A DNA stretch of 64,000 bases, from contig OX387190.1 of NCBI GenBank assembly GCA_947561395.2, forward strand, positions 10,844,858 through 10,908,857, in the 5' to 3' direction. Origin of the DNA: Buxus sempervirens. Its lineage: Eukaryota > Streptophyta > Magnoliopsida > Buxales > Buxaceae. A program made the translations under genes and the position numbers. Below, piece by piece: positions 32,601 to 44,900 of this stretch. Each line of letters begins with the position of its first letter. Position 1 is the stretch's first letter. The notes below the pieces were generated by a model that saw only the letters and a list, made by a program, of their open reading frames with translations, searched no databases and was not told the DNA's origin.

Positions 32601-33158
32601 TAAATTCCAGTTTGATTTATTTTAGTGAGTTCTATACACAACTGAGCCGGTACTGTTTATGGGCCCTTGAGTGGGCCGCATAATTGGTTGCCAAGTGGTT
32701 TGAGTTATCTTTGATTAACCTTTGCCAAAATGGGCCAAGCATTGGGCTTGGGGCCCTTTACCTGGGCTTGGGCTTGAAGGCCCAAGAGTTCTTGAGTCAG
32801 GGTTTTGACACCCTAACCTTGGTTTAAGGGGCTTAGTGGGCCCGACAGGCCCTGCCCGTGGTCTCAGCCAAACCACATCCTACTTTAAGCATGCATGGCC
32901 CAACTAGGGCTTGGGTGGGCCTCGATTGGTCTGGCCCACTCAAATCTCTTATTTATCTTATTTAGGCCCAAGTGGGTTGATCGGGCTTGGTGGGCCCCGT
33001 TGGAAGGCCCACCGGAAATCAATTTGGACCGGGTCGGTCCATGGCCCATTTTGGGTTTCCGAGTCACCCGGAAACCCTTCTAGTTCATTCGGATTGATTA
33101 AACACATCCAAAATATTGCACAAAATCACAAAAATAGCAAAAACAACATTCTGGCAGT

Positions 33159-33300
33159 GTAGCCGGCCTGAGATGCCGGTTACACACAGGTCTCTGTGTA
33201 TCCGGTATCTATTGCCGGCTACACACAGGCCTCTGTGTATCCGGTATCTATTGCCGGCTACACACAGGCTTATGTTGATCCAGCCTGAGTTGCCGGATCA
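33159..33300. repeat. Hairpin cassette B (downstream of TATA) in Tat-type LTR
   Basis: Four tandem units of about 35-46 bp each contain GTATCCGGTATCTATTGCCG-type inverted repeats separated by CTACACACAGGC(C/T)TCTGT spacers. The outer units use GTAGCCGGCCTGAGATGCCG and GATCCAGCCTGAGTTGCCGG. They are read here on the plus strand; the LTR runs on the minus strand. Confidence 0.8.
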
Positions 33301-34242
33301 ATGCACAGAAGCCTGTTTGCGGATTTTTGGCAGTGGGGTTGGGTTTTTATGCTTCTTGGGATGTTCCAGGGATTATGTGGGCTCCTGTGTGAGCCCACAG
33401 AGGTTCTGGAGATGAGGAATCACCTCATTTCAATCTCTTTGGAGATCTTTATAACAAAGCCAGGAAGGGAGATGCATGGTTCCAATGGTGTGTGAAGGCA
33501 TGCCTGTGTGTATGTGCTGGAGAGAAGGTACTATCATGCTGTTTATAAAACTAGCCAAGGGATATAGCAAAAGGGGGTAGGGAACATACTTTCCAAGGAA
33601 TTTGCATGAGAAACATGACCTAGATTATCTAGCCTAAGCTCATGCATTGAGTCCATAACTTCATGCTCAGCACACATGCAAAATCACTTGAATAAAGCCA
33701 TTTAAAGAAGGGATTGAGGGGGGTTAAACATGGGTTACAAAAGATCACGTAAGAGGGAACATTCTCCCTTATTAAATCAAAAGAAGCATGCGAAGCAGTG
33801 GCCTAAAGAATTAATAAAGCAAATGCAAGGAAACTTCATTGAAAAACTGATTTGAGCATGGAATGAGCAAGACTTTCTAAACATTAGGAAATACACTCAT
33901 TCTCGCATATGTGAAATACAAGGTGTAAGGAAGCATTACCTTGGGGTTTAAAACCCTTTGTGATGAGTATTGAACCCCCTTTGAAGCTCCCAGAGTTGCT
34001 GGAGCACCTCTCCTTTATCCACCAACAGCAAGCCTCTTCTCTTGGTTATTAGGAAATGGAGAAAAGGAAGGAGGAAAGAGGTTGGATAGTGTTTAGGTGG
34101 GGTCTTGGGTGATATGGGGGTAGTGAAGGGTTAGAGTGGTTGATTTCGTACCAGGCAGGGTGGAGGAGAAGAGGTAGAAACCATAGAAAGAAAGCCAACC
34201 CCGGAAATGAGCTGCTGGTTTGCTATTTATAGAAAACTTAAT

Positions 34243-34489
34243 GTATCCGGCAACTCAGGCCAGATACACTAAGGCCTCCCCTTATCCGGTCTTCAAGTCC
34301 GGATACACTGAGGCTCCTTTGTATCCGATCTTCAAGTCCGGATACAAAACATAATCATTTGAAAATTAAATGCCGCCGCGAATTTGTCGGGCGATCGGCG
34401 GGAATCTCGCGCGAAAATCTTCTTGTATCCGGCCTTCAAGTCCGGCTATTCACAAGGGTATGTGTATCCGGTATACTTGACCGGATACA
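34243..34489. repeat. Hairpin cassette A (just upstream of TATA) in Tat-type LTR
   Basis: Five inverted repeats have the form GTATCCGG(C/T)-N-(A/T)CCGGATAC, for example TATCCGGTCTTCAAGTCCGG followed by ATAC. The last one ends about 20 bp from the TATA box in the element's direction. About 60 bp of non-repeat sequence divides the array in two. Confidence 0.8.
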
Positions 34490-35548
34490 AATCAAAAAAT
34501 TACGGATTTGCCCTTCGACTTAACCGATTCGACCGATTTGACACTTTTGGATATCTACGGATCGCCCCGTACGAATTTTGGATATTTAAGATTTAGTCCC
34601 TGAGATATTTTGCTGCGTTGGCTGCCACGTGTGCAGTTTCTGGCTTTGCTGCTCGGAAGCTTCGACAGCTCATATCTCCTTCATCCGAACTCCGATCTGA
34701 GCAAACTCAATTGCGTTAGACTCGTATCGGAGCCCTCTATTTAACGACATAGGGCTAAGCACTTGGCACGGGGTTCGAGGAAAAGTCAACTTTCGGCTCA
34801 TCCTCAAGTTTGACTGGCCCGCAGAACCCTCATCCGGACTCCGATTCCAGCAAACTTAGTTGCGTTGGTCTCGTGTCGGGATTCCCTATCCACTTAGATA
34901 AAGCAAGGTGGCCAATTATCACTTGATCAAAAAGTCAAATTTTCATCCCTTATGGTTTGACTTTCTATTTAGGGTTTGCATTTCCGGCTCTTTCGGGAGC
35001 GCAAAAATGAGGTGCTTACACTCATTAACATCAAGTTACTGGTATTTATACATGATCATCTGTTTTATCGCTTTATTTTTAATTGCCATGGATAACTTGG
35101 ATTTCTCGTCTTATCGTGGATTAATCGAATACCTCATGACTATTTGCTACATTGGATTGTTTCAAATTGCATGCACCTACTACTTGCTGAGATATAAATC
35201 TCACTCCGTTTTCTCCTATTTTTCAGGTTGCTTGGAGAGATTGCAAAGATGAGGTTTTAATTTGATGGATAGAATTATAATTGGTATTAATGTCACATGT
35301 TGATTAGATAAACTTAATTGTAAATTGAATTGAATATATTGATTAAAGAATTGTTTTTATTGGCCACCATAACTTTGATAGATTTAATTAGTAAAGTTTA
35401 AAATTATTGTGATTCTTGGTTTGTATCTGACCCCAGCTTCGTGGTAACACCTTGAGTTTGGTTGTGGAACCGGACTTAGGTTGTTACAGTAGCGAACCGG
35501 GTTCGGGTTGGGTGCCGGTTTGCACTGACCCGGGTTCGGGGCATTACA

Positions 35549-35683
35549 ATCTATGAACATTGCAATTACTCTTCTCTTGAACCAAAGAATTTTGTTGCAG
35601 CATCAAGAGAAGAAGTTTGGGTGAAAGCAATGGAGGAGGAGATAAAAATGATTAAAAAGAATGGAACTTGGGAATGGGTTAAC
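35549..35683 (+). pseudogene. Ty1/copia pol fragment: start of RT region
   Basis: This continues the copia polyprotein after the solo LTR. It reads LEPKNFVAASREEVWVKAME and then EEIKMIKKNGTWEWVN, the conserved lead-in to copia RT. It breaks off at about 35683 where Tekay-type LTR sequence begins, and the rest of the RT is not found in the window. Confidence 0.85.
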
Positions 35684-38003
35684 TACAGTACCCTAAAATA
35701 ACCCATGATCATCTACTATAAACTTCCTACTCAAATGAACATCAAATAATATCAATTCCTAATCCTACATAGTGAAGTAGTCTTCTTCTCTGTAATTAGA
35801 ATAATCCCCTTGCGAATCAGGCTCTGCAACGTCCTCACCAAGATAATCTGAAAACAAATCTGATAAAACAATGTGAGATAATGAAATTTCAACAAGTAGC
35901 CATGCAGAAAAGAAATATTTATACAGTTCTAAATATGTAAAAGAATAATCAGATTAATCCAGCAATTAAATCATAAAAACAAGTATTCACAATAAGTCTT
36001 GCAGGACTCATGAAATAGAGAACAGAGGAAACGACAGGCTATGCCAATATGCTACCTAACCGATTTACAGGTGGGTCAGCCGCTACCAGTCAGGCTACTC
36101 AATACCCAATGGAAGAACTCAACCGATACCAGAGTGAGTTAGCATATACGGTCCAACCAATCTAGGAGTGGATGACGTAGCAACCGACCAATCTAGGAGT
36201 GATACCATCCTCGAGATGATGGAATGCCTATGACTCAAAATCTGAACTCTAAAAACCATGTCACTTACTAGCTACTCTATGGATCAATGTAAGAGCTAAG
36301 CCCACTCAACAGTGGTAAACCAAAAACAGTTACTTTAGATACAAGAAACATCATTAATAATCCACAAGTCAACTCCAAAATACATGGAGGAAATCCAAGT
36401 CTCAAACTCAAGCTACATGAATGAGAATAACCACTCCGAGATACACGGAGGAAAATAATAATAATTCTGTCATAACAACACTGAAAACATCTTTAAGTAG
36501 GTTAAATACAAGTGTACAAACCAATAAAGTTAAAGAGAAAAGAGTTTGGAACGATAAACTCGAATAAAAGCTATTTCAGTAGAACGTACCCAAGATCTTT
36601 ATAAAATTTCAATTTAATCAACGGCCAGTGCAAACACTCTCAAAATACCCTAATCTTATTGGTACATGAGTTGGAATTCAATAAAAACAATTTTATAATC
36701 AAAAACTAAACTAATTTCATAAATACAAAATTTCTGTCAGGAGCGCTTAAGTGCTATTGGGTGCTCTTGCAGGCGCTCGTGTAAAACCAACTTTCCCAGA
36801 TTCAGCCGCCCGAGATCGCCCTCAAGCGTTCTCTCGAGCGCTCGATTTCCCAAAATTTGTTAACTTTTGGGTTTTGAAATTTAAAAAAAAAAAACACAGG
36901 CGGAGCGCCTTCAGTGGCAATCGAGCGGCGACAAGCATCGACTCCTCATAACATGGCGCCTGGTGTGACACTCGAGCATTATTGCAGGCATCCGTTATTT
37001 TTTGTAGATTTCTAGGATTCGCGATTTTTCCAACTTCAGACATGTTTTGCTCGACTTTCACCACTTCAAATCACTTCCAAATCTTAGGTTTTTATCTTCT
37101 AAACACAGTAAGTTATTCCAGATGATCAAATACATCAATCCACAAGTTTCCATAACAAATCATTCACAAACAACCAACAAAATCTCTCGTTTAAACATGT
37201 TCTTCGATAAATCAAAACATATTTGTTTATGCAAGTCGTAAGGGGTTACTTACCTCTCTTCTCAAATCGAATCTTCACCAAACGACCCTAGAAATCACTT
37301 CCAAACAAATCCAAATGAACACAGCAACTTCTCTTTCTCATCTAGATCAAATAGAATATTTTTAGAACATAAAACCACACGTATAGAACATGAAAACGTG
37401 ATTTACAATCCATTCACTTACCTTAATCCACACAAGATCACTTCCTCTCCTTTTTCTGATCTGGTTAGCAAGAACACGAAAATCAAAACTTGGAAAATTC
37501 ACGTATGGAAAAGAAGGTTACGGCTAGTTTCCTCCTTTTTCTCTTTTTTTTTCTTTTCCTTGAACGTGAATAGCAACTCTAATCAATTTTTATTTTCTTT
37601 CTTTTATATTTTCGTCCAGATCTAATTAACCCTAATTTAATTTCCTCCTATATTTTCTCTTAACCCAATTAGGATTGGATTCCAATTAGATCAGCCATCC
37701 ATCTACTTGTGTAATTTCGGCCAATCCACAATATTCTCTTTTCTTCTTCTTATTTCTTTTAACTAATAATTAAATATTTAGTAGGCAAATTAAATAATAC
37801 GAACAATAATAATAATAATAATAATAATAATAATCTTGAAACTAAAATACAAACTCACCTTATATTTAATTCTCCAAGTTCTCCAGGTCACCCTGGAACT
37901 CTCTAGATTGAACCAATTCCTCATTCCCTGCAATATTAATAATAATTATTAATTTATTTGTTTTATCTTATTTATTTTATTAATAAAAATCTAGGATTTT
38001 ACA
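35684..38003 (-). repeat. Tekay-type LTR, minus strand, worn left end
   Basis: The right end, GGATTTTACA, and much of the interior match the Tekay LTRs at 47241-49620 and 56640-59040: GCCAATATGCTACCTAACCG, the CCATCCTCGAGATGATGGAA phrase, and so on. The left end is unclear. TACAGTACCC could be a heavily mutated copy of TGTAACGCCC, and flanking TTAAC (35679-35683) and TGAAC (38004-38008) could be a TSD with one change. A GC-rich cassette lies at 36737-36985 and an (AAT)n run at 37806-37834. No internal genes, so solo or truncated. Confidence 0.72.
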
Positions 38004-38990
38004 TGAACTACCAGGTCTTCATACTGTGATATCCTTTGATCAAAATGATTATATTAGTCATATTCCTTCTCATGTAGAAATGTGGTAGACAGTCTAGGGA
38101 ATGGGATCATTGAAATACCCTGGACCGGATGGCTTCTAGGGCATTTTTTATCAAACTTATTGGGATATTGTAGGTCCTGATGTGGTTCAGATGGTCCAAG
38201 CATTTTTTTTTTCATGATGGGGAACTCCCACAAGGTCTAAATCAAACTTATATAGTGTTGATCCCTAAGTCTCAACACCCTAGGAGACTCCAAGATTTCC
38301 GACCCATAAGTTTATGCAATTTTGCATATAAAATTATATAAAAAATCTTGGTTAATAGACTACGGCCATTGCTTCAGGGTTTAGTTTCTCCAACCAAAAC
38401 GGCCTTTATACCTAAGAGGGACATTAGGGATAATATTTTAATACATAATTAAATCTCTCATATCTTTGATAAGCAGAAAAAAACCTGCCAAAACCAAATG
38501 TGAGAGGATCTTGAAAAATGTGTGTATGCCTTAAAATTGGATTTTTCTAAGGCATATGATAGATTGAACTAGAGCTTCTTATCTATTGTCCTACATGCAT
38601 ATGGCTTCTCTGAAAAGGTGATAAATATGATCATGACTTGTGTTAGTACAGTGTCCTATAGTGTTCTTTCCAATGGTAAACCTATGGGTAATTTTAATGC
38701 TAGTAGAGGATTGCGACAAGGTGATCCCTTGTCCCCCTATCTCTTTATATTGTACCAACAGGTCCTCTCCTTAGCCATTTTTTTAACTGAAGCTGATGGA
38801 CGTTATCATGGAATTCATTTAAGGAGAAGTGGTCTTTCAATATCTCATTTGATGTATGTAGATGACATTAACGTTTATGGCTTTACATTTGAAAAGGAAA
38901 CCCGTGTGATATAGAGGATTATTCAAAGATATTGCATTAAATTCGGGCATAGTATTAATAGATTAAAGTCATCTCTTCAATTCAGCTGCA
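38004..38990 (+). pseudogene. L1-type LINE, reverse transcriptase region
   Basis: This is non-LTR retrotransposon RT in broken frames. Visible motifs, in order, are PGPDGF, IPKS (as LIPKSQHPRR in pieces), FRPIS, and then, in the ORF from 38618, RGLRQGDPLSPYLFIL (30-45) and YVDD (80-83) where plant LINEs usually have FADD. Many stops and shifts lie between the pieces. No endonuclease domain is seen upstream, so the copy looks 5'-truncated, as is common for LINEs. Confidence 0.85.
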
Positions 38991-40298
38991 ATACACAAGC
39001 CAAAGAAGGGTTAGTATTAGAAGGTTGTTTAATATTCCTTCTTCCCACAACATTGGTAAGTATTTAGGTGTCCCAACGTTTTATAAAAAGCCTTTATTTC
39101 ATGAATGTTCTGAGATTCTCTCTAGAATGGCTTCAAAAACCTGCGGGATGGAAATCCAAGCTATTATCCCAAATGGTTACACTTATTAATTCTATGCTAA
39201 ATTCTTAGCCTCTCCATTTAATGGCTACATTTATGCATCCTATGGGTGTGCTCTCTAAAATGGACAGCTATGCCATAACTTTATTTTTTGGAGAGCCAAT
39301 GATGAGTTGAAGGCTTTGCATACGATATGTTGGGAACGTATAACTCAACCTAAAAAAACAAGAGGACTAGGCATTCGAAGACCCCTTCTAATGAACAAGG
39401 TGGTGATACTAAAGCAGGCGATTGGCTGTGCATTCTGAAGGTCTATGGGTTTTTTTTTTGAAGGATAGGTATTTTCCTAATTCGTCCTTTATGCAAAGTC
39501 AGGTGCACACTAACAACTCTTATGCTTGGAAGTAGCTATACAAGTTGAAATTATGGATTCAAAAAGGTAGTGCCGGGATTCTAGCAAATGGGCATGATGT
39601 GAACATATTGGAGGACCTGTGGAGTAAGGACAAATCAAACAAAATTTGCATATCAAGGAATTCTCAAAGTTTTTCTTTGGTCAAGGTGAGTGAATTGTTT
39701 CATAATGGTACTTTGGATTGGAATATTCCTCTTCTTTGTAATTTTTAGACAGAAGAAGACATTCAAAGGATTTTAGTGACTCATATTAATCCTCTATTAT
39801 CCAAGGATAGACGTATATGGCTTTTTATGTCTACTAGGTCATTTAGTGTTGCTTCAGCATCTAAATTATTGCTTATCACCGCAAACTTCTAAGCCACAAA
39901 TCAAATGGAACATTATATGGAACCTGTGCTGTTTGATCAAAGTTCGTTTGTTTCTGTGGAAATGTTTGAATTCAAGTTTACCTACAGCTGATCTTCTCGC
40001 CCAACGCTTGGGTGGAATAGATTCCACATGCCCATTATGTCGTGATCACAAGGAGACAGTGGAACATATTTCGTTGTAGTGTCCTTTTAGCAGGGTAGTA
40101 TAGTTTAAAGGTATTGGTGGAACGTGGCAATAGTTTCGGCCTCAACATTCTTTCTCTTCTTGGTTTTTTAATTTACTGAATTTGAAACCTCCTTCCCCTT
40201 CTTTTGATCTAATGGAATACCTGAGTACAATGACATGTTTTGGATGGACTCTATGGGAATCTAGGAATGCAACAATTTTTTAGGCCAGGACTCCATCG
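38991..40298 (+). pseudogene. L1-type LINE, region after RT with zinc-binding zf-RVT
   Basis: Fragments of the LINE continue the same polyprotein. One is a piece with KLWIQKGSAGILANGHDVNI (39545-39748). The other is the zf-RVT domain at 39846-40079, with KVRLFLWKCLNSSLPTADLL and STCPLCRDHKETVEHI. Frames change several times. Confidence 0.8.
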
Positions 40299-40905
40299 GT
40301 GGACGCTGCCCATCGGTTTCTAAGGAGATTTCAACAAGATTCTCAATTGCTTCTCCAACCAATTCCACAATTGTCAGTTCATTCTAATACAAAATGCTCC
40401 ACTTCAAAGGATGTAGTGTGGACTCCACCTGGGATGTACTTTGTCAAGGTTAATTTTGATGGATCTTATAGGAGGTCCTCCGTGGCAACAGGATCGGGTG
40501 TTGTATGCAGGGACTGTTTAGGACAGTTTCTTGGTGACTTCTCTCTTAAGGTTAAAGTATCCACTGCTTGAAGGTCTTCGATTAGCAACCCTTGAAGGTC
40601 TTCGATTAGCCTATACATTGGGTTACAGGCATATTATTTTGCAAGGGGACTCTCTTTTTCTCATCCAACTGTTATCAAAACCTTCTCAGCAAGCCCCGTG
40701 GCATATTGATGAAATAGTGGGCAATATTAGGCACCTATATGCATCTTTCTTATCTATTAACTTTCAACATATATATAAGGAAGGGAATCAAGTAGCAGAT
40801 TTTTTGGCCAATCATGCAATATTTTATCAATGTACTTGGATCCACACCCCTCCATTTTTTTGTATACTTGTCTCTTGGATGATGCTCGTGGAAGGGCTTA
40901 TGTAA
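40299..40905 (+). pseudogene. L1-type LINE, C-terminal RNase H domain
   Basis: This RVT_3-type RNase H is found at the end of plant L1 LINE polyproteins. The first ORF has KVNFDGSYRRSS; after a frameshift near 40560 the second has LQGDSLFLIQLL and EGNQVADFLANHA. A 24-bp tandem duplication (CTTGAAGGTCTTCGATTAGC twice, about 40566-40613) may have caused the shift or accompanied it. The catalytic Asp of each motif is visible. Confidence 0.82.
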
Positions 40906-41470
40906 GATGCTAACTTGTTTGTATTCTTAATGTTAGTTTTCCATAAAAGAGGGGGGTGGTTTATGCATTATTTGTACGAACCAAACCTTTATTTATGTTT
41001 ATTTTTCTATTACCTTCTAGGATTCTTGTTGATTGTATTTTTATTTCAGTTTAATTTTTTAGATTTTATATTTAAATTTTTTATTATTTTCTTATTTAGA
41101 CCACTTCGAACTTTTTGGTTTTGTATTTTGTGACATTACCTTTAGTTTGCCATGTGGTAGCTATAAACCGGTCAATATTAATTCACAAAAAAGCCTTTAA
41201 GAGCTGTATTGACTATAACTTCTTTGTTTGGACTTCGATTTTGATGCAGTTTCTTACGTTGTATTCATCTCGAAGTCCTTTTTCCAATAATGTTAAAATC
41301 TTTGGCCATTTATACGTCTATAACTTTTGAGCATTGTTTGTTTGATCTGCTTAACCAATGGTGAAATAGTACTCTTTGCGAAGGCTAACATATATATATG
41401 CTTTACCATTGGAACAAATCTTTCATGTTACTTGGAGTGGATCAAGCTAATATGCTACCTTTTTATACTG
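40906..41470. other. AT-rich stretch after the LINE
   Basis: This may be the LINE 3' UTR (T-rich to about 41110) followed by unassigned sequence. ORFs here are hydrophobic and low in complexity, and I see no gene. The exact LINE end and any TSD could not be found. Confidence 0.4.
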
Positions 41471-41957
41471 GGATTTAAGGAAACAAAAGAAATGAGAAAG
41501 AAAAGGCTCTAATGGGATACAGTTAACCACCACCCAAAGGAAATACTGCACTCACCACTCAAGCAAGAACACAAAGGGATACAGAATCACCACCCCAAGG
41601 AAAACTTACAAGAGATACAGAGCAAGAAACTCTACTACTAATGGAATCCACCACAAGATTATAGCAAAGAAATGACTTCTTTCATCAAAATGCTAAAGCT
41701 TTCTTATACTTATAGTAAGACTTGGAACAACCCTCCAAGCATGGGCAATTAGAGCTTTCAATTTCCCATCCAAAAAACCTTGACTACTCATTTTCAAGAA
41801 GACAACTTCCAAAACAAACTAAATAAGCATTTTGACCACCTAGTTCCAAGAATGCATTGAAAATATAAGAAAACTCTAAATAAGCACTTTGACCACCTAG
41901 TTCCAATAATGCATTGAAAATATAAGAAAACTCTAAATTCTTCATAGATTTGTATCA
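41470..41957 (-). repeat. 3' LTR of the outer gypsy element (left end approximate)
   Basis: The minus strand starts TGATACAAATC at 41957, just after AACCAGGGGAGCA. It contains a direct repeat of about 60 bp (CTTTGACCACCTAGTTCCAA and ATTTTGACCACCTAGTTCCA at about 41830 and 41890), and CTTACTATAAGTATAAG may be a TATA region. The left boundary is not determined; 41470 is a guess from a change in composition. Confidence 0.5.
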
Positions 41958-41990
41958 TGCTCCCCTGGTTGGAAAAGACTCATCCTCGAG

Positions 41991-44900
41991 TGTAAAACCC
42001 CGAATTTTTTAATATAGTAATATAATAAATAAATCTAAATATTGGATAATAAGTTAGATAAACCTGGAAAAAATTAAGGAATAAAGAATTAATCCAAGTA
42101 TTTGAGGATTAGCATTATGTTCCAAGTATGTATATATTAGTAATTAAATAAATGATCGTGATTACGAGTTATTGGGAATTGGAATAGTAATTTAAATTAA
42201 TTGGAAGATTAATTATAGATTTGACTTTAATTAATAGTAATAGGAAAAGTGAAGAATTAATTTATAATAATTGGGAAAGTAAGTTAAATATGAAGTTTGG
42301 GAAAGATAGGTGTTAATCCAAGTGTGTATTATAGCCAAGAATACTATAGATAATAAATTTGGAAATTTTAGAAGAAATCCAATGGGTAGATATAAAACTA
42401 TCAAGAGAAGGGTATTTTGGTTAATTCCTACTAATTATTGGCAAATAATTGAATAGATTAATTAAATTATTATTAGACTTGAAAAATTATGTTAGACTTA
42501 AGTTGGACTTAAATTGATTATTAATAATGATATTTATAGCTTAATAAGTGAAAAAGGGCATGTTGGTAATTATAGTTAAATAGGAACCTTAACTTGAGGA
42601 AAAAGAGGAGTTTTGGGGAGTTTTTGTAATATTTAAAAATAGGGGAAATAATTAGCACAAAAATTAGGAAAAATAGAAGTTTCTCTTATTTAGTATTAAG
42701 AGGGAAGAATTAGAAGGAGGACTTGTGAAAGATTAGGAAAGCTTCTAAGTGAGATTAGGAAACTTAGTGGGGTTAGTTAGAAAGTTTCCTAAAACAAAGA
42801 GGACTTCTATTTTGGGTGAGCCTATAAAAGGGAAGCTTTAGGGAAGAGTTAGGGTTTCTTCTTATCAAATCATATAGAGGAAAGGGAGGAGAAAGGAGGT
42901 CTCTCACATTTGGAGAATATAGAGAGAGGTGTTGCAAAAACCTCCAACCAGCATTCATCAAAGTTAGATTGAAAGAGATTCAACCGTTGAATCGGCTTCA
43001 AATTTGGGGGTTTTGTTCACGACTAGTGGAGCTTTAATATGAACGGTAGAGATGTTTTGAGGTCTCTAGAGGGATGTGATAATAGCAGATTTTGGCTGTG
43101 CTTTGAAGAGAAGAATTTTGTGTTTTGAGGTAAGTAGTAACACCCCGTTTTGTTTAATCGTTGCATGATTTTAGGTTTAAACGTTTGGATCTGATGTGGA
43201 AATAATGTATGATGATTTGAGATACTAAACCATATATTTTATGCAATAGATTTCGCGGGTTTGATTGATCTTAGATGTGGTTTATGAAAACTGTCAAGCA
43301 TGCTTAAAGTATTGAGTTTCCTTAGGTTTTGATTTAGATTTATTGTAAATCTATGTTTAGATGTATTTGAAATGATTTAACATGTTTAGAGGTTGGAAAT
43401 ATATGATTTAGAAGTGATTTGAGGAGTTGGTTTGATGTTATTCGGATTTAGAATGAAATTTCGTGAATTGAAGAAAACCAAGAATTTGCGATTTTGTATG
43501 AGTGCCTGACAGGTAGCTTGAACGCCCTGTTGAGCGCCCATGTTAAATAAGTGAGCGCTAGACAGGTCGCTTGAGCACCCTGTTGAGCGTCTATTTTGTT
43601 CTGTTTTGTTTCAAAGACCGCTTGAGCGCCCTATTGATCGCCCAACCCAAATTTTTTAATTTTGGGAAATATACCTAGATTTTTATTATAAAATGATGTT
43701 TAGACAAATCAAACACATGTAAAAATAAGATTTGGGTGTTTATGAGTTGTTTTCAGTGGTCGATTAAATTTATAAAAATTATACAAAGTTTTGGGTACAT
43801 TCTACTGAAATGTCTTGTTTGACTTGAAAGAGAGTTTTGGTTCTAGAATTTGTTTAAAATCGATTTGGTTGATTTCTGCACCTGTAAAACATTGTTTTAG
43901 ATGTGATTCAAGTCCTAGAATTGATCAAAATACTTTTATAACAGATTTGAGTACGTTGAGCCTATGTTTTGAAATATAATAAGTATTGACAAGAGGTTTT
44001 AGATTATTAATTGAACATGAACAAACTATTTTATATACAAAATTGGATTGTGTACCATGGAATGATTTATATGTCATGGATGGCAATGTGGATTATTTGT
44101 ACAATGGCTTGGTTGCCAGATTTATTGAATACCTGCTTGATGGTAGAGACTTTTACCTGCTTGGTAGTAGAGATGTGTATTACCTGCTTGGAAGCAGAGA
44201 CTTTTACCTGCTTGGTAGCAGAGATGTGTTACCTCCTGTGGGGAAGATGTAATCATGATGTGATTACATCCCACAGGAGAGGTGTGTGTGTTACCTCTTG
44301 GAGAAGAGATGTGTTACCTCCTGTGGGGGAGATATAGTTCCAATGGGATTGCATCCTACAGGGGAGATACCTCATGTGAGGGAGATGTGATCACTACATG
44401 TTTGCATCCTACGTGGGAGATGGGTGTATAAGTTACCACTTAAGGGTGAGGAAGCTATCTTCTGCGAAGGAGATGTAGGTGCTATGTGTTCACATTCTGC
44501 GGTTAAGTTATGCTATCTCCTACGGGGGGTGCCTGCGGCCTAGAGATGTGCATTCTCCTGCAGAGGAGGTGTGGATACTATGTGTTTACATCCTGCGGTA
44601 GAGGTAGACTATTACCTGAAGGTGAGCTTTAATTACTAATTATATATGATTTGTTTTCTTTTAAAAAAGAAAGAAATTGATTGATCGGTTTAGCCATGTT
44701 TTGACAAGAACAATTTTGAAAGAAATATTAACATGACATGATTAACATGATGAATTGTTTTGGGAAAAACTATTTGTATTAATTTGGGGAAAATTGTAGA
44801 TTTGATTTATACGGCTTTTTCTTCTTGTTTTAGTGATACTTGTGATATTGTTTTGCAACTCATGAAAGGTTTGTAACTGATATATATAAACTGTTTTCTT

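Larger units (their letters stand above)
32091..35020 (-). repeat. Tat-type solo LTR
   Basis: The minus strand starts TGTAAGCACCTCATTTTTGC and ends GGGTGCGCACA. Flanks are CTCGT (32086-32090) and CTCAT (35021-35025), a TSD with one change. It is homologous over most of its 2,930 bp to the solo LTR at 60397-63901. It contains a TATA box (minus CTATAAATAG, about 34214-34223) and two hairpin cassettes (33159-33300 and 34243-34489). No internal genes were found. Confidence 0.87.
29658..35548 (+). mobile_element. Tekay-type solo LTR with nested LTR inside
   Basis: The ends are TGTAAATCCCC and GGGGCATTACA, with TSD ATCTA at 29653-29657 and 35549-35553. The copia reading frame stops on the left and continues on the right, which confirms the insertion. 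Removing the nested solo LTR (32091-35020 plus 5 bp) leaves about 2.96 kb without any internal genes, so it is a solo LTR. Its termini and position-specific phrases match the other Tekay-type LTRs here. It has a small GC-rich motif (30838-30890, GAGCGCCTAGGATCGCC). Confidence 0.88.

Noticed and set aside
34908-35252. Membrane protein of 114 residues
   Set aside because: It crosses the right end of a solo LTR and its TSD into the outer LTR, so the frame is accidental.
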